A stretch of DNA of 64,000 nt. Source: Clostridia bacterium (lineage in GTDB: Bacteria > Bacillota > Clostridia > Oscillospirales > CAG-272). Under the pieces are notes generated by a model, which made no database searches, was not told the origin of the DNA, and saw only the letters and a program-made list of their open reading frames with translations. This document shows positions 1 through 7,798 of this stretch, one piece after another. The translations under genes and the position numbers were made by a program. The first letter of the stretch is position 1. The number at the start of each line of letters is the position of its first letter. Location: contig CAAFYZ010000036.1 in assembly GCA_900767415.1 (NCBI GenBank), positions 1 to 64,000 of the forward strand, read 5' to 3'.

Positions 1-322
1 GTGTAAATTCATAGGGGACTCAAACTATCGGAAGCTGGCACATGACAAATACGATGTTTAAGGACAATACGGAGATGCCGTCTCCGCATTGAGAACCGAA
101 GAGAAAACCTGTCCATTCACAGGGGGCTCAAACACGAATGTTTGAGCCCCCTGTGAGCGTTATTTCGTCGGTTTTATCGGACGGGAAACGAGAAAAACCG
201 AGAATATTCGATATATGGGAAGGGTCGGCGAGGTTGCCATGTCGAGAAAGGCAACCGCACCGCTTTTTTCTTTCCGCTTGTGCGGGCGGTTCGGAAGGAA
301 CGTCGGAGGTTTTGGAGCCGCC
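1..322. other. Intergenic stretch at window edge
   Basis: No credible gene was found; the short frames here are shadows of the beta-propeller gene that ends at 323. The only clear structure is a perfect hairpin at 118-155, listed separately. A partial copy of its left arm (AGGGGACTCAAAC, against AGGGGGCTCAAAC) lies at about 13-25. A small dyad GGAGA/TCTCC lies at about 81-95. A gene to the left of the window cannot be excluded. Confidence 0.5.
118..155. repeat. Perfect 17-bp inverted repeat, CGAA loop
   Basis: The left arm at 118-134 pairs perfectly with the right arm at 139-155 around a CGAA tetraloop, giving a very stable hairpin. It lies about 170 bp beyond the stop of the beta-propeller gene on the minus strand. 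No T-run follows on either strand, so it is not a textbook terminator. It may be an mRNA 3' stabiliser, a non-canonical terminator or a mobile hairpin. Confidence 0.7.
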
Positions 323-2143
323 TTATTTTCCGAAGATCTGCCGCACGGCAAAATCCGACGCGCCGAAGGCATAGAACCAGCCGTCGACAAGACAGCCGCG
401 CTGTGTCTCGGGATCGCCTGCGAGCGGGATTTTCTCGGCGAGGAAAAGATCTTTTCCGTCAAAATAGAAGACAAGATAGTCGGACTCTCCGTAGCGTTTC
501 GTGCCGAGTCCGAGGACGGAGGCGGCGCGGTCGACCGCGTATGCCTTGTACTCTTTCGCGTAGGACGTGTCTTTCGCGACATACGACGAGAGCGAGCGCA
601 CGCCGCTCTCCGTCTCTTCATACACTTCGATTTTCAGAGAGCCGCGCTCTGCGCCTTCACCGATGCCGAGCAGGGCATTGCCGAAGGTGATGAGAGAGGT
701 GGAAAAGCCGTCGATCGTCCCGGTATCCTTTTGCGTGATTGCCGAAAGGTCGGAGAGATCGAAGAGAAAGACGGGGTCGGTGTTTTCCACCGAGGTGCAG
801 ACGAACAGGCGGTCGCCGTCAAAGCGGGCGGAACGCACGCTCTCCCCACGCGGAGCAAAGCACTCGACCTTCGCGACCACAGTGCCGTCCGCGAGCGAAA
901 GGCAGAAGAGAGAGGCGTTGGTCCCGGTCGGCGAACCCATGCCCGACGGGCTGTATCCGTTCCGCTCTACCGTGGTGACAACGCGCAGGACGCCGTCCGC
1001 CTCGTCGAGGCAGAAGCGGTTTTCTATCTGTCCTTCCACGGTGAGGGACGGCTCGGGCGTCATGACGCCGTCCGCATAGCGGATCCGCGCGATCTCGCTC
1101 TGCAGGTAGCGCGATACGTAGCCGTTTTCGTGCTTTACCGTCATATCTTTCGTGCGCGTCGCGTAGATGCGCGTCGCGGACACATAAATCTCGTCGGAAT
1201 AGGAGAGGAACGCCGCGATCTCCGGGGATTCTCCCGCATCGGAAAAGCGCGTTACGACCGTATAGGAGAGAGAGGTGATCCCGTCCTTCGGGAGAAGGAC
1301 GTTTTCGGGCTTTACGGCAGAGAATCCGTCCGCCCCGGTGATGCCGGGCAGGAAGGTCTCTTCCTTGTCGAAGTCGATTTTTTCGTCCGGGCGGTATTCG
1401 GTTATGAGAAAGAGATCACTGCCGACACGGCGCACCGAAAGATAAGAGCCGCTCACCGTCGTGCGGGAAGTCTCGCGCATGGCGGCGGGGTTCGAGACGT
1501 CGATGCCGATAAGATCGACACGGTTCTTTCCGTCCGTCCCGGTGTAGGGGAAGAGCAGAGTGACACTCTTCCCGTCCGCACAGAGAAAGAACTCCGCCTG
1601 CGAGTTTTTCGGGTAGCGGACGTTTTTTCCCGTGACGGAAAACCTGCCGATCTCGGCACTCTCCGCTTCGGCAAGGGTATAGGCACGCAGGAGCGATTCG
1701 TCAAGATAGAAGATATGCGTGTCCGTGCGGGCGATGCGGTTGGCTTCTTTTACGCCTGCCACCTGATGATCGGTGATTTCCGTCGTACCGCTCGGTGCGG
1801 CGCCGGGCGCCATGCTATCCGGTTCGGAAGATCCCGCTTTCATAAAGCCGAAGAGTGAGTCGAGAAAGGACGGCTTTTTTGCCTCCTGTGCCTTTTTGTA
1901 GGCGTTGATCCCGGCGATGACGGGGTAGTAGGCACTGCCCCGGTAGTCGCTTTTGCCGAGCGTCGCGAAGAGCGTGATTCCCACCGCCGAAAAGAGAAGG
2001 ACAAAGGATGCCGCAAGTGCCGCGGGACGCAGCCACAGGGGTTTTATTTTCGCCGATTTCTTTGCCGTCTCCTTCGGCTCCGCTTCTCTGACATAGTCTT
2101 CACTCGCATAGGACACAAGGTTTCTGATGTTTTTTTCTTTCAT
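323..2143 (-). CDS. Membrane-anchored beta-propeller protein, probable anti-sigma partner
   Basis: This 606-residue protein has a short cytoplasmic N-terminus, one transmembrane segment at about residues 40-62, a linker, and a long extracytoplasmic region. That region resembles the secreted beta-propeller family: repeated strands, DLIGIDVSNP at about 215, IFYLDES, LFLITEYRP and a C-terminal FYAFGASDF. Its ATG overlaps the stop of the sigma gene by 4 bp (ATGA), and AAGGAGG precedes the start. Membrane proteins in this position commonly act as sigma-factor regulators. The propeller may sense or bind an envelope ligand, which is inference. The direct anti-sigma role is not proven because no ZAS zinc motif is visible in the short N-terminus. 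Confidence 0.75.
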   Translation of the reverse strand: MKEKNIRNLVSYASEDYVREAEPKETAKKSAKIKPLWLRPAALAASFVLLFSAVGITLFATLGKSDYRGSAYYPVIAGINAYKKAQEAKKPSFLDSLFGFMKAGSSEPDSMAPGAAPSGTTEITDHQVAGVKEANRIARTDTHIFYLDESLLRAYTLAEAESAEIGRFSVTGKNVRYPKNSQAEFFLCADGKSVTLLFPYTGTDGKNRVDLIGIDVSNPAAMRETSRTTVSGSYLSVRRVGSDLFLITEYRPDEKIDFDKEETFLPGITGADGFSAVKPENVLLPKDGITSLSYTVVTRFSDAGESPEIAAFLSYSDEIYVSATRIYATRTKDMTVKHENGYVSRYLQSEIARIRYADGVMTPEPSLTVEGQIENRFCLDEADGVLRVVTTVERNGYSPSGMGSPTGTNASLFCLSLADGTVVAKVECFAPRGESVRSARFDGDRLFVCTSVENTDPVFLFDLSDLSAITQKDTGTIDGFSTSLITFGNALLGIGEGAERGSLKIEVYEETESGVRSLSSYVAKDTSYAKEYKAYAVDRAASVLGLGTKRYGESDYLVFYFDGKDLFLAEKIPLAGDPETQRGCLVDGWFYAFGASDFAVRQIFGK

Positions 2144-2691
2144 GAGAGGTACCCCTCCTTTTTCAGATAGTCAGAGAACAATTTTCGCGTTCTATGTAAA
2201 ATAACCTTTACATTTGAGACGGATAACCCGGTATTTTCCGCAATTTCGTCGATCCGACAGCAATACCAATATTTCTGCAAAAAGACGATTCTCGCCTCTT
2301 TTCCGAGGGTGGCTAGAAAGGCGTTGATCCCCTCGCGCAGGGCAAGATCCCCTTCGGGGTCGCTCCCGTCCGGGACGGTCGCGTCGTTCCATGAGGCAGG
2401 CGCGCTCTGTCCTTCGGGGCGGCGACGCTTGGCTGCTTTTTTGTCCAGCCGATTGATCGAAAGATTGCGCGTGAGGGCGCCGAGATAGTGACGCAGGCAC
2501 GCGGGCTTCGCCGGCGGAATGCTCATCCACGCGCGGTAGAGCGTGTCGTTGACACATTCCTCGGCGTCGGCGTCCGAGCGAAGAATCCGATAGGCGATGC
2601 TGTGACAGTAAGCGCCGTATTTTTCTTCGCTTTCGCGCAGGGCATCTTCCGATCTCGAAAAAAACAGGTCAACAATCCTTTCGTCGTCCAT
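2140..2691 (-). CDS. ECF-type sigma-70 family RNA polymerase sigma factor
   Basis: This 183-residue protein has a region 2 signature (YGAYCHSIAYRIL, then DADAEECVNDTLYRAW at about 35-55) and a region 4 helix-turn-helix at the C-terminus (YCCRIDEIAENTGLSVSNVKV). It directs RNA polymerase to a small regulon. I chose the ATG at 2691 (MDDERIVDLF) because AGAGG lies just upstream; an in-frame upstream ATG would add 12 low-complexity residues. It is translationally coupled to the beta-propeller gene through an ATGA overlap, the usual sigma/regulator arrangement. A linker of about 20 residues between regions 2 and 4 is rich in basic and small residues. Confidence 0.88.
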   Translation of the reverse strand: MDDERIVDLFFSRSEDALRESEEKYGAYCHSIAYRILRSDADAEECVNDTLYRAWMSIPPAKPACLRHYLGALTRNLSINRLDKKAAKRRRPEGQSAPASWNDATVPDGSDPEGDLALREGINAFLATLGKEARIVFLQKYWYCCRIDEIAENTGLSVSNVKVILHRTRKLFSDYLKKEGYLS

Positions 2692-2734
2692 GGCAGGTTC
2701 CTCTCTGCGGCGGCATTGTTCTCTCACAAAAAAA

Positions 2735-2761
2735 GACAGTTTTTTTCGCTCCGAGGTTACA
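2735..2761 (-). promoter_or_regulatory. Candidate ECF auto-promoter
   Basis: On the minus strand TGTAAC (2761-2756) is followed after 16 bp by CTGTC (2739-2735), about 45 bp upstream of the sigma gene ATG. TGTAAC/GTC-like elements are typical of ECF-dependent promoters, and such sigma genes usually activate themselves. The assignment rests on one site only. Confidence 0.35.
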
Positions 2762-2790
2762 ACGCTCCGCGATTTTTTTGATTTTTGAAA

Positions 2791-2830
2791 AACGGGGCTG
2801 TCGGGGAAGCGATTCCGAGACAGTCCCGTT
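2791..2830 (-). terminator. Terminator after glycosidase operon
   Basis: A 12-bp stem (2791-2802 with 2819-2830, one G-T pair) lies 9 bp past the stop of the glycosidase-like gene on the minus strand. It is followed by TTTTTC. Confidence 0.6.
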
Positions 2831-2838
2831 ACGGTGGG

Positions 2839-4320
2839 TCAGAGAAGGGAATAGGAGAGTTTTCGCTCACCCGCGGCGACCACCCGTCCGCCCTCCGAGA
2901 GAGAGAGCGTCCTGCCGTCGTACGAGACGGCGAAGGTTCCGCCGCGCACCGTGAGATTTTCGACCGAGAAGGTCTTCCACGTCCCGAGGGCGAGCGGGTC
3001 GACGGTCAGCATGTCGTCCTTTACCGAGATGCCGAAGGCACCCGTGAGAACGAGGTCGCAGAAGGTCGAATGGTTGTAATACATACCGCGCCCTTCGATC
3101 TTGTCGATGCCCTCTTTTTTCATCTCGACGATCCGATCGCGCGCGATCCACTCTCCCGTGAAGGGGTCGAGATCTTCGTCGATGAAGGGGATCGTGCGTC
3201 CGCCCTCGGTCAGGGTGTGCGAGCGGGAATAGGTCGAAAGCAAGGACATATATTCTTCCCGCGTGACGGCGTCCGTACCGTCGTGCAGGATTTTCTCCAT
3301 TGCCGAGAGGGTCTGCGAGGTCGCATAGGGCCAGGACGGACCGTCCCAGAGGCATTCGTGATTTGCCGTACATTTCATAAAGCGGGGGTGCGAGCGGTCT
3401 GCCGTCGTCGGACCGTAAGGCGCGGCAAAGCAGGTCTCGTCGAAGAGAAGACGGAATGCCCCCTCTTCTCCCTTTTCGGCAAGTCCGTAAAGGAAGGGAA
3501 GATAGCCGATCTCCTCGCGGCAGTCGTGGTCGGGGTCGGAACGGTCAAAGTCGGGGTCGGCGTCCTTGTCCGCCGCCGGTATCGTCTTATAGAAGCCGTC
3601 TTTTGCGTCATAAAGATACCGATGCACGAGGGAGCGGAGCGTCCCCGCCTCGGCGCGCAGCTCCTCCGCCATCTCTCCGTCGCCGAGCGCATCGGCAAGG
3701 GCGGCGAGGGACATCGCGTCCGCGTATAGATAGGAGTTGAAGGTCGGGCGAAGCCCCGGTCCGCTGATCGAGTATTCCATGCCGTCTCTATTGTCGTTTG
3801 AAAAATACAGTCCCGAGGTCGTGCCGTGAAGTTCCTTTAATTTTTCGTACTGACGGCAGAGATGGGGATAAAGCTCCCGCCCGAAGGCGAGATTCCCCTC
3901 GCGGAGAACGAAACGACAGACTTCGTCGATGAAGGGGTTCGAGTAGGAATAAATATCCTTTTCCGCCCCGCGCCCCATGGCGAAGTGGCGGATATAAGCG
4001 TAGAGAAAGTCTTTGTTTTTGAAATGGCGTCCTTCCGCGATGTGATGGGCGACGGGACAGGAGATGGCGTTGTCGACCCCCGCCCAGGGCACATCGGGGA
4101 GAAATTCGGTGACGATATAGCCGTCTTCCGTCTTCTTGATGTGCTTGCGATAGGTCCATGCACGGAAGTAGTAGGTCTTTTCCATCTGCTTGTCGGGGAT
4201 TTCGATCAGAGGGAGATTCTCCTCGAGGAAGGCGAGGGACGCGCTGTCGGGGATCGCGTTGACCTTGTTCTCGGGACATTCGGCGCAGAAGGCGTCGATA
4301 TACTTTGCGATGGATTTCAC
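2839..4320 (-). CDS. (alpha/alpha)6-barrel glycoside hydrolase (GH63/MGH1-like)
   Basis: This 493-residue cytosolic protein has no signal peptide. It carries the alternating helical pattern and aromatic/acid motifs of the GH63/mannosylglycerate-hydrolase-like fold: YYFRAWTYRKHI at about 50, FLPDVPWAG, DGMEYSISG, RPTFNSYLYADA, LYDAKDGFYKTI and ECLWDGPSWPYATSQ. Substrate is unknown; it should hydrolyse an alpha-linked glucoside, mannoside or related glycoside. The start is the GTG at 4320, preceded at ideal distance by AAGGAGG. This removes 38 residues of an in-frame extension that would overlap the upstream gene. It lies 13 bp downstream of a beta-propeller glycosidase gene and is surely co-transcribed with it. 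Confidence 0.72.
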   Translation of the reverse strand: MKSIAKYIDAFCAECPENKVNAIPDSASLAFLEENLPLIEIPDKQMEKTYYFRAWTYRKHIKKTEDGYIVTEFLPDVPWAGVDNAISCPVAHHIAEGRHFKNKDFLYAYIRHFAMGRGAEKDIYSYSNPFIDEVCRFVLREGNLAFGRELYPHLCRQYEKLKELHGTTSGLYFSNDNRDGMEYSISGPGLRPTFNSYLYADAMSLAALADALGDGEMAEELRAEAGTLRSLVHRYLYDAKDGFYKTIPAADKDADPDFDRSDPDHDCREEIGYLPFLYGLAEKGEEGAFRLLFDETCFAAPYGPTTADRSHPRFMKCTANHECLWDGPSWPYATSQTLSAMEKILHDGTDAVTREEYMSLLSTYSRSHTLTEGGRTIPFIDEDLDPFTGEWIARDRIVEMKKEGIDKIEGRGMYYNHSTFCDLVLTGAFGISVKDDMLTVDPLALGTWKTFSVENLTVRGGTFAVSYDGRTLSLSEGGRVVAAGERKLSYSLL

Positions 4321-4333
4321 AAAAGCGTCCTCC

Positions 4334-5209
4334 TTAAAACAGCGGGCGTCCGTGCCTCGTCGCACAGCCGACGTATTCTCTCGTGCCCCGTCTGCCGTTG
4401 AACCACACGGTCCAGAGGTTCTTTTCCCCGTCATAGAGCATCGAGGGCTTGTAGACCGAGTCTTCGTCCCATGTGCCGGGGGTCGCGGTTACCATCGGGT
4501 TGTTCTTGCTGCGGACGAAATCATGGATTCCGTCGGGGCTCTTCGCCGCGCAGATGCACGCGGTGTCGATGTCTTTATAACCGATGTAGAACATGAGATA
4601 ACCCATGTCTTCCGTGCGGATCACCTGACAGCCGCCGACACGGTCTTTTTCGAATTCCTTCTCCCCGTGACCGAAGATCGGGTTGTTTTCGTATTTTCTG
4701 AAATGAATGCCGTCGGTGCTCTCGGCATAGCAGAGGACGTTCGGCTCATAGGTCTCGCCCGCCGCGTACCACATTCTGTAAACGCCGTTTTCGTAAAGAA
4801 CGCAGGGGTTCATGACCGAGTCTTTTTCAAAGTCGGTTTCGGGGGAGAGAACGGGATCTTTGCACATCCGTGTGAAGTGAATCCCGTCGGCACTCTCGGC
4901 ATAGCCGATATAGCTTTTTCCCTTCGACTGCCCGGTGTACCACATCTTGTAGACGCCGTCGATCTTCAGCACGCAGTTGCGGTTGACGTGCTCGTCTTCC
5001 CACGCGGACGCGGGATCGGGCGCGAGGGTGATGATCGGCTCACCGAAGTGCACGCCGTCGTCGGAAAAAGCGACCGCGAGCGACTTGTGATCTCTCCAAG
5101 AGAAGTCCATGCGGTATTTTTCTCCGTCGTGCGTGACATAAACGTCGAAGCAGACGCCGCGCTCGGGTCCGCCGAAAACGGGATTGCCTTCGTACTTTTC
5201 AAAAAACAT
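4334..5209 (-). CDS. Five-bladed beta-propeller glycosidase/phosphorylase (GH43/GH130-like)
   Basis: This 291-residue intracellular protein contains recurring blade motifs with the pattern YAES-DGIHF (three copies), MWYTGQSKGKSYIGY, MWYAAGETYEP and DEDSVYKPSML. These are typical of the GH32/43/62/68/130 propeller superfamily. The start is the ATG at 5209 after GAGAAAGAGAG; an upstream in-frame ATG would place 11 extra residues across the ribosome binding site. It is the first gene of a two-gene operon with the (alpha/alpha)6 glycosidase, suggesting sequential breakdown of one imported oligosaccharide. No transporter is adjacent. The exact family and linkage specificity cannot be assigned from motifs. 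Confidence 0.72.
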   Translation of the reverse strand: MFFEKYEGNPVFGGPERGVCFDVYVTHDGEKYRMDFSWRDHKSLAVAFSDDGVHFGEPIITLAPDPASAWEDEHVNRNCVLKIDGVYKMWYTGQSKGKSYIGYAESADGIHFTRMCKDPVLSPETDFEKDSVMNPCVLYENGVYRMWYAAGETYEPNVLCYAESTDGIHFRKYENNPIFGHGEKEFEKDRVGGCQVIRTEDMGYLMFYIGYKDIDTACICAAKSPDGIHDFVRSKNNPMVTATPGTWDEDSVYKPSMLYDGEKNLWTVWFNGRRGTREYVGCATRHGRPLF

Positions 5210-5272
5210 AAAACGACTCTCTTTCTCCGCCTGCGGCGGCACAAAAACGAAATAAATTCTGCGGTTTTCCCC

Positions 5273-5301
5273 ATTATATCATAGATAAACGCGGATTGCA
5301 A
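5273..5301 (-). promoter_or_regulatory. Sigma-A promoter of glycosidase operon
   Basis: The minus-strand -35 is TTGCAA (5301-5296), the spacer is 17 bp, and the -10 is TATAAT (5278-5273). It lies between the last phage-cassette gene and the glycosidase pair. A 9-bp inverted repeat (AAATTCTGC at 5254-5262, GCAGAATTT at 5314-5322) flanks the promoter and could be an operator pair. Confidence 0.75.
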
Positions 5302-5320
5302 GAAGGAAAAACAGCAGAAT

Positions 5321-6196
5321 TTACCGATCTTTTTGCGATTGTATCGGAATCTGCGGGTTTTCTCCCCGTTCCCGCTTTTCTTTCGCGGAAAGGAAGGCAC
5401 GGATCAGGCGTTCTTTCATCGAGAGCCACGGGAGTTTTACTTCCGTGACATAGCGGTAACCGACGAGATAGCCGCGCAGTCCCACACCGAGCAGTGCCGC
5501 GAGACGGAAGATCCCCTCCGCGATCTCGGCGCCTCCCATCTCCTTCACCGAGACGGCGACCGAAACGGTAAAAAAGAGGGAGACGAGAGAGGGGATCAGC
5601 CCGCCGAACAGACGGCGCGCCCGGCAGACGGCGGGATTTTTTACCCGTTCGCTTTTTTCGGACGCACCCCCGGCGAGCATTCCCTCCGCCGAGAGGGAGA
5701 GCGGGCGGATCGCCCGCACCCGTAAAAAGCGGAGACGATCGGGCAGGGTGACTTTGCCTCCGTCGAGATAGGAGAGATATTCTTCATAACTTTTTCCGTA
5801 GGCGAGGAGCCGTCGTTTCCTTCGGTAGATCAGCTCGTCCTCGGCGTACCGACCGAGAAATTCCGCGAAGTTCCCGATAGCGTCGGCACTCACCCGTTCC
5901 AGCGCGTCGGTGAGGGCGGCGTCCGCCTTCGTCCCCCTTTCTCCGAGGAGGGCGAGAGACTCGCCCTCCCCTTCCAGAGAGAAGTAAATGACCGAGGCAC
6001 ACAGGGAAAAGAGCAGTGCCTGCAGGGTGAATTCTTCGCTGAAAATTTCGGCAAGACCGATGTCCGTGAAGGTGAAGATCCCCGCCATCAGCAGGGCGAG
6101 CGCGGCGATGGCTTTTCCGATATGTTCGATCAGCGCGCGCTTTCCCCGCCCGGCGAGTTCTCCGCCCGCGAGAAGAGTGTCCTCAAAGTTTTTCAC
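5321..6196 (-). CDS. Multi-pass membrane protein at distal end of phage cassette
   Basis: This 291-residue protein has two hydrophobic segments near the N-terminus (about 26-45 and 58-75), a charged helical middle of about 110 residues, and two more hydrophobic segments (about 198-217 and 225-245), then a basic tail. I do not recognise the family. The start is the GTG at 6196 with AGGGGGG upstream; this overlaps the previous gene by 14 bp and so supports translational coupling. It is the last gene of the one-directional virion cassette. Possible roles are membrane pore, injection or holin-like function, or host-derived cargo; none is demonstrated. Confidence 0.6.
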   Translation of the reverse strand: MKNFEDTLLAGGELAGRGKRALIEHIGKAIAALALLMAGIFTFTDIGLAEIFSEEFTLQALLFSLCASVIYFSLEGEGESLALLGERGTKADAALTDALERVSADAIGNFAEFLGRYAEDELIYRRKRRLLAYGKSYEEYLSYLDGGKVTLPDRLRFLRVRAIRPLSLSAEGMLAGGASEKSERVKNPAVCRARRLFGGLIPSLVSLFFTVSVAVSVKEMGGAEIAEGIFRLAALLGVGLRGYLVGYRYVTEVKLPWLSMKERLIRAFLSAKEKRERGENPQIPIQSQKDR

Positions 6197-6542
6197 TTTG
6201 CCCCCCTGCCTTTCGGAAGAAGAAGGAACCGACGAGATTCCCGACAAGACCGAAGAAGGAGACGACGATCATCTCGTCGGCGATGTTCGCGAGAAGGGAA
6301 AAGAGCAAAAAGGCGAAGAGCCAGAGTTGCCACACCGCGGGCGAGGAGAGATACCGTCGGATCAGCCGATAGAGCGGGAGCGCGGCGAAGAGTAGCAGAA
6401 GAAGGACGAACCCCGAGAGCATCGCCCGCCCGCCCCCGAGACGAAAGAGGGGAAAATAGGCGAGCGTGGCGAGTGCGGGCGGGAGAATCGAGAAGAGAAG
6501 TCCGAGGAGAAGAAAGAGGGGGCGGGCATTGTCAGACTTCAT
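6183..6542 (-). CDS. Small four-helix membrane protein (holin-like size)
   Basis: This 119-residue, almost wholly hydrophobic protein has about four transmembrane segments (8-30, 40-60, 68-86, 90-108) and a short charged C-terminus. Size and topology would suit a holin, but no endolysin gene accompanies it and no family motif is visible. The ATG at 6542 has CGGAGG upstream. It overlaps the upstream gene by 11 bp and the downstream gene by 14 bp, so the three membrane genes form a tightly coupled translation unit. Confidence 0.6.
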   Translation of the reverse strand: MKSDNARPLFLLLGLLFSILPPALATLAYFPLFRLGGGRAMLSGFVLLLLLFAALPLYRLIRRYLSSPAVWQLWLFAFLLFSLLANIADEMIVVSFFGLVGNLVGSFFFRKAGGQSEKL

Positions 6543-7122
6543 GGGTGTCGCCTCCGAGTGCCGCCCGGAGCTCTTCCATGCGGCGCGCGACGATCTCCTT
6601 CTGATATTGCGGCAGAGAAGAGGAGGAGAAGATCTCGTAGAGCAGTTCCACCTCGCCCGCCATCAGAGAACGAAGGAGGTCGATCTCGTCGCTTTTTGCG
6701 CGGAGTTCTTCGAGCGTCGAGCCGAATCCCTCCACCGCGCTTACGCAATCTTGGAAGGAAGTCAGGATAATTTGTAACTGATTCTTTACAAATTCTGCGT
6801 TTTCCGTCGATTCTTTGCCGAGTTTTTCGCTTTCTTCGCCGATCTTTTTTACCTTCTCGGAGAGGACGCCGACGCCACCGCGGAGGAGCGGGAGCATACC
6901 GCGCTTATAGGAGAAGACGACGATCCCCGTGCCGAGCGCGGCGAGCGCGCCGAAGACGGCGTCGAGGTTTTCCGTGATGCCGCGATAGAGGACGGCGAAG
7001 GGGTTTTCTTCTTCGGAGGCGGTGTCTCCGACGATTTCGGCACTCTCCGCAAAGACGCCGATCGTCCCGATCGTCGCGACAAGGCACAGGCAGAGACAGA
7101 AGAGAAAAATTCTTTTTTTCAT
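6532..7122 (-). CDS. Secreted/membrane coiled-coil protein of the phage cassette
   Basis: This 196-residue protein has a cleavable-looking signal peptide (MKKRIFLFCLCLCLVATIG, ending near VFA at about 25), a second hydrophobic segment at about 55-72, and a charged heptad-like region at about 84-125. The C-terminal helical region ends in YQKEIVARRMEELRAAL. AAAGGAAA precedes the ATG. A signal peptide is unusual for a virion component; the protein should sit in the cell membrane with a long coiled coil on one side. It is coupled to the two following membrane genes. Function is unknown. Confidence 0.62.
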   Translation of the reverse strand: MKKRIFLFCLCLCLVATIGTIGVFAESAEIVGDTASEEENPFAVLYRGITENLDAVFGALAALGTGIVVFSYKRGMLPLLRGGVGVLSEKVKKIGEESEKLGKESTENAEFVKNQLQIILTSFQDCVSAVEGFGSTLEELRAKSDEIDLLRSLMAGEVELLYEIFSSSSLPQYQKEIVARRMEELRAALGGDTHEV

Positions 7123-7191
7123 GTGGGTTTCCTTTCGTAAATGATTTCGGTCGGCGGGGCGCGGAAAGAAGGTTTCCTCCCCCGCCGTATT

Positions 7192-7587
7192 TCAGAGGAC
7201 GGTCGCCCGCCCGAGCCGCTCTTCCAGCGCGGCGGCTTTGGCTTCCGCCGCGCAGAGACGATCGTCGAGGGAGACGAGGACGGCACCGAGCGAGAGGGCA
7301 TCTTCCGATGCGCCGACGCTGCCGCCGCGTCCTGTGCGGATCGGCGTACAGGGGACGGTCTTTCCGGGGAGGAAGAGCAGTACCTCGCACGCGCCGTCCG
7401 CCCCTGCGAGAGTTTCGCGCGGGAAGTGCGCCGCACCGTCGCTCAGGGGGAGGATACGGCGTCCGAGGCGGACCTGACCGCAGACCCCTTCGCCGAAAGA
7501 GAGTTTCAGATCCGCACCGTCACGGTCGTAGCCGACGGCATAGAGACAGCCGCGCCCGCCGATGACCCGATAGTGAAATTCGGTCAT
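7192..7587 (-). CDS. Hypothetical virion-associated protein with C-terminal coiled coil
   Basis: This 131-residue protein begins MTEFHYRVIGG. It has a beta-rich N-terminal half (YAVGYDRDGADLKLSFGEG, VLLFLPGKT) and a short helical C-terminus (LDDRLCAAEAKAAALEERL) that may trimerise. The start at 7587 has GGGAGG upstream; its ATG overlaps the stop of a 21-codon reading frame by ATGA. Its position after the fibre genes suggests an appendage or fibre-accessory protein. No known family was recognised. Confidence 0.6.
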   Translation of the reverse strand: MTEFHYRVIGGRGCLYAVGYDRDGADLKLSFGEGVCGQVRLGRRILPLSDGAAHFPRETLAGADGACEVLLFLPGKTVPCTPIRTGRGGSVGASEDALSLGAVLVSLDDRLCAAEAKAAALEERLGRATVL

Positions 7588-7649
7588 GCGGCACCTCCCG
7601 CCGCGTCTTTCACCGTAGGGCGGCACGCGGCACTTGTTTTATGTTTCAT
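7584..7649 (-). CDS. Micro-ORF of 21 codons, translationally coupled
   Basis: ATG at 7649, stop at 7584, encoding MKHKTSAACRPTVKDAAGG-AA. Its start overlaps the stop of the preceding 50-codon frame (TCATGA) and its stop overlaps the start of the 131-residue gene (GCATGA). AAAGGAACC precedes it. The double coupling favours real translation, either as a micro-protein or as a ribosome-relay device. Function is unknown. Confidence 0.45.
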   Translation of the reverse strand: MKHKTSAACRPTVKDAAGGAA

Positions 7650-7798
7650 GATGGGTTCCTTTCCGTGCCGGTTTCGGCACTTTGCGCTGCCGCTCCCTCT
7701 TCTTTTACGGCGGGGCGGACTTTGGCGGTGGATGCTTTTTCGCTTCCGGAAGAGGTGTTTTTCGATAACAGGAGAAAAAAAGCGGCTTTTTTATGCAT
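7646..7798 (-). CDS. Small hypothetical protein, 50 residues
   Basis: ATG at 7798, stop at 7646. It has a short hydrophobic N-terminus (KKAAFFLLLSK) and a Ser/Ala/Glu-rich tail. It overlaps the preceding fibre-type gene by 8 bp and the following micro-ORF by 4 bp; GGGGGGTG lies upstream of the start. The tail segment RPAVKEEG resembles RPTVKDAA in the following micro-ORF, a possible duplication. Function is unknown, and the chain of overlaps is the main support. Confidence 0.45.
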   Translation of the reverse strand: MHKKAAFFLLLSKNTSSGSEKASTAKVRPAVKEEGAAAQSAETGTERNPS

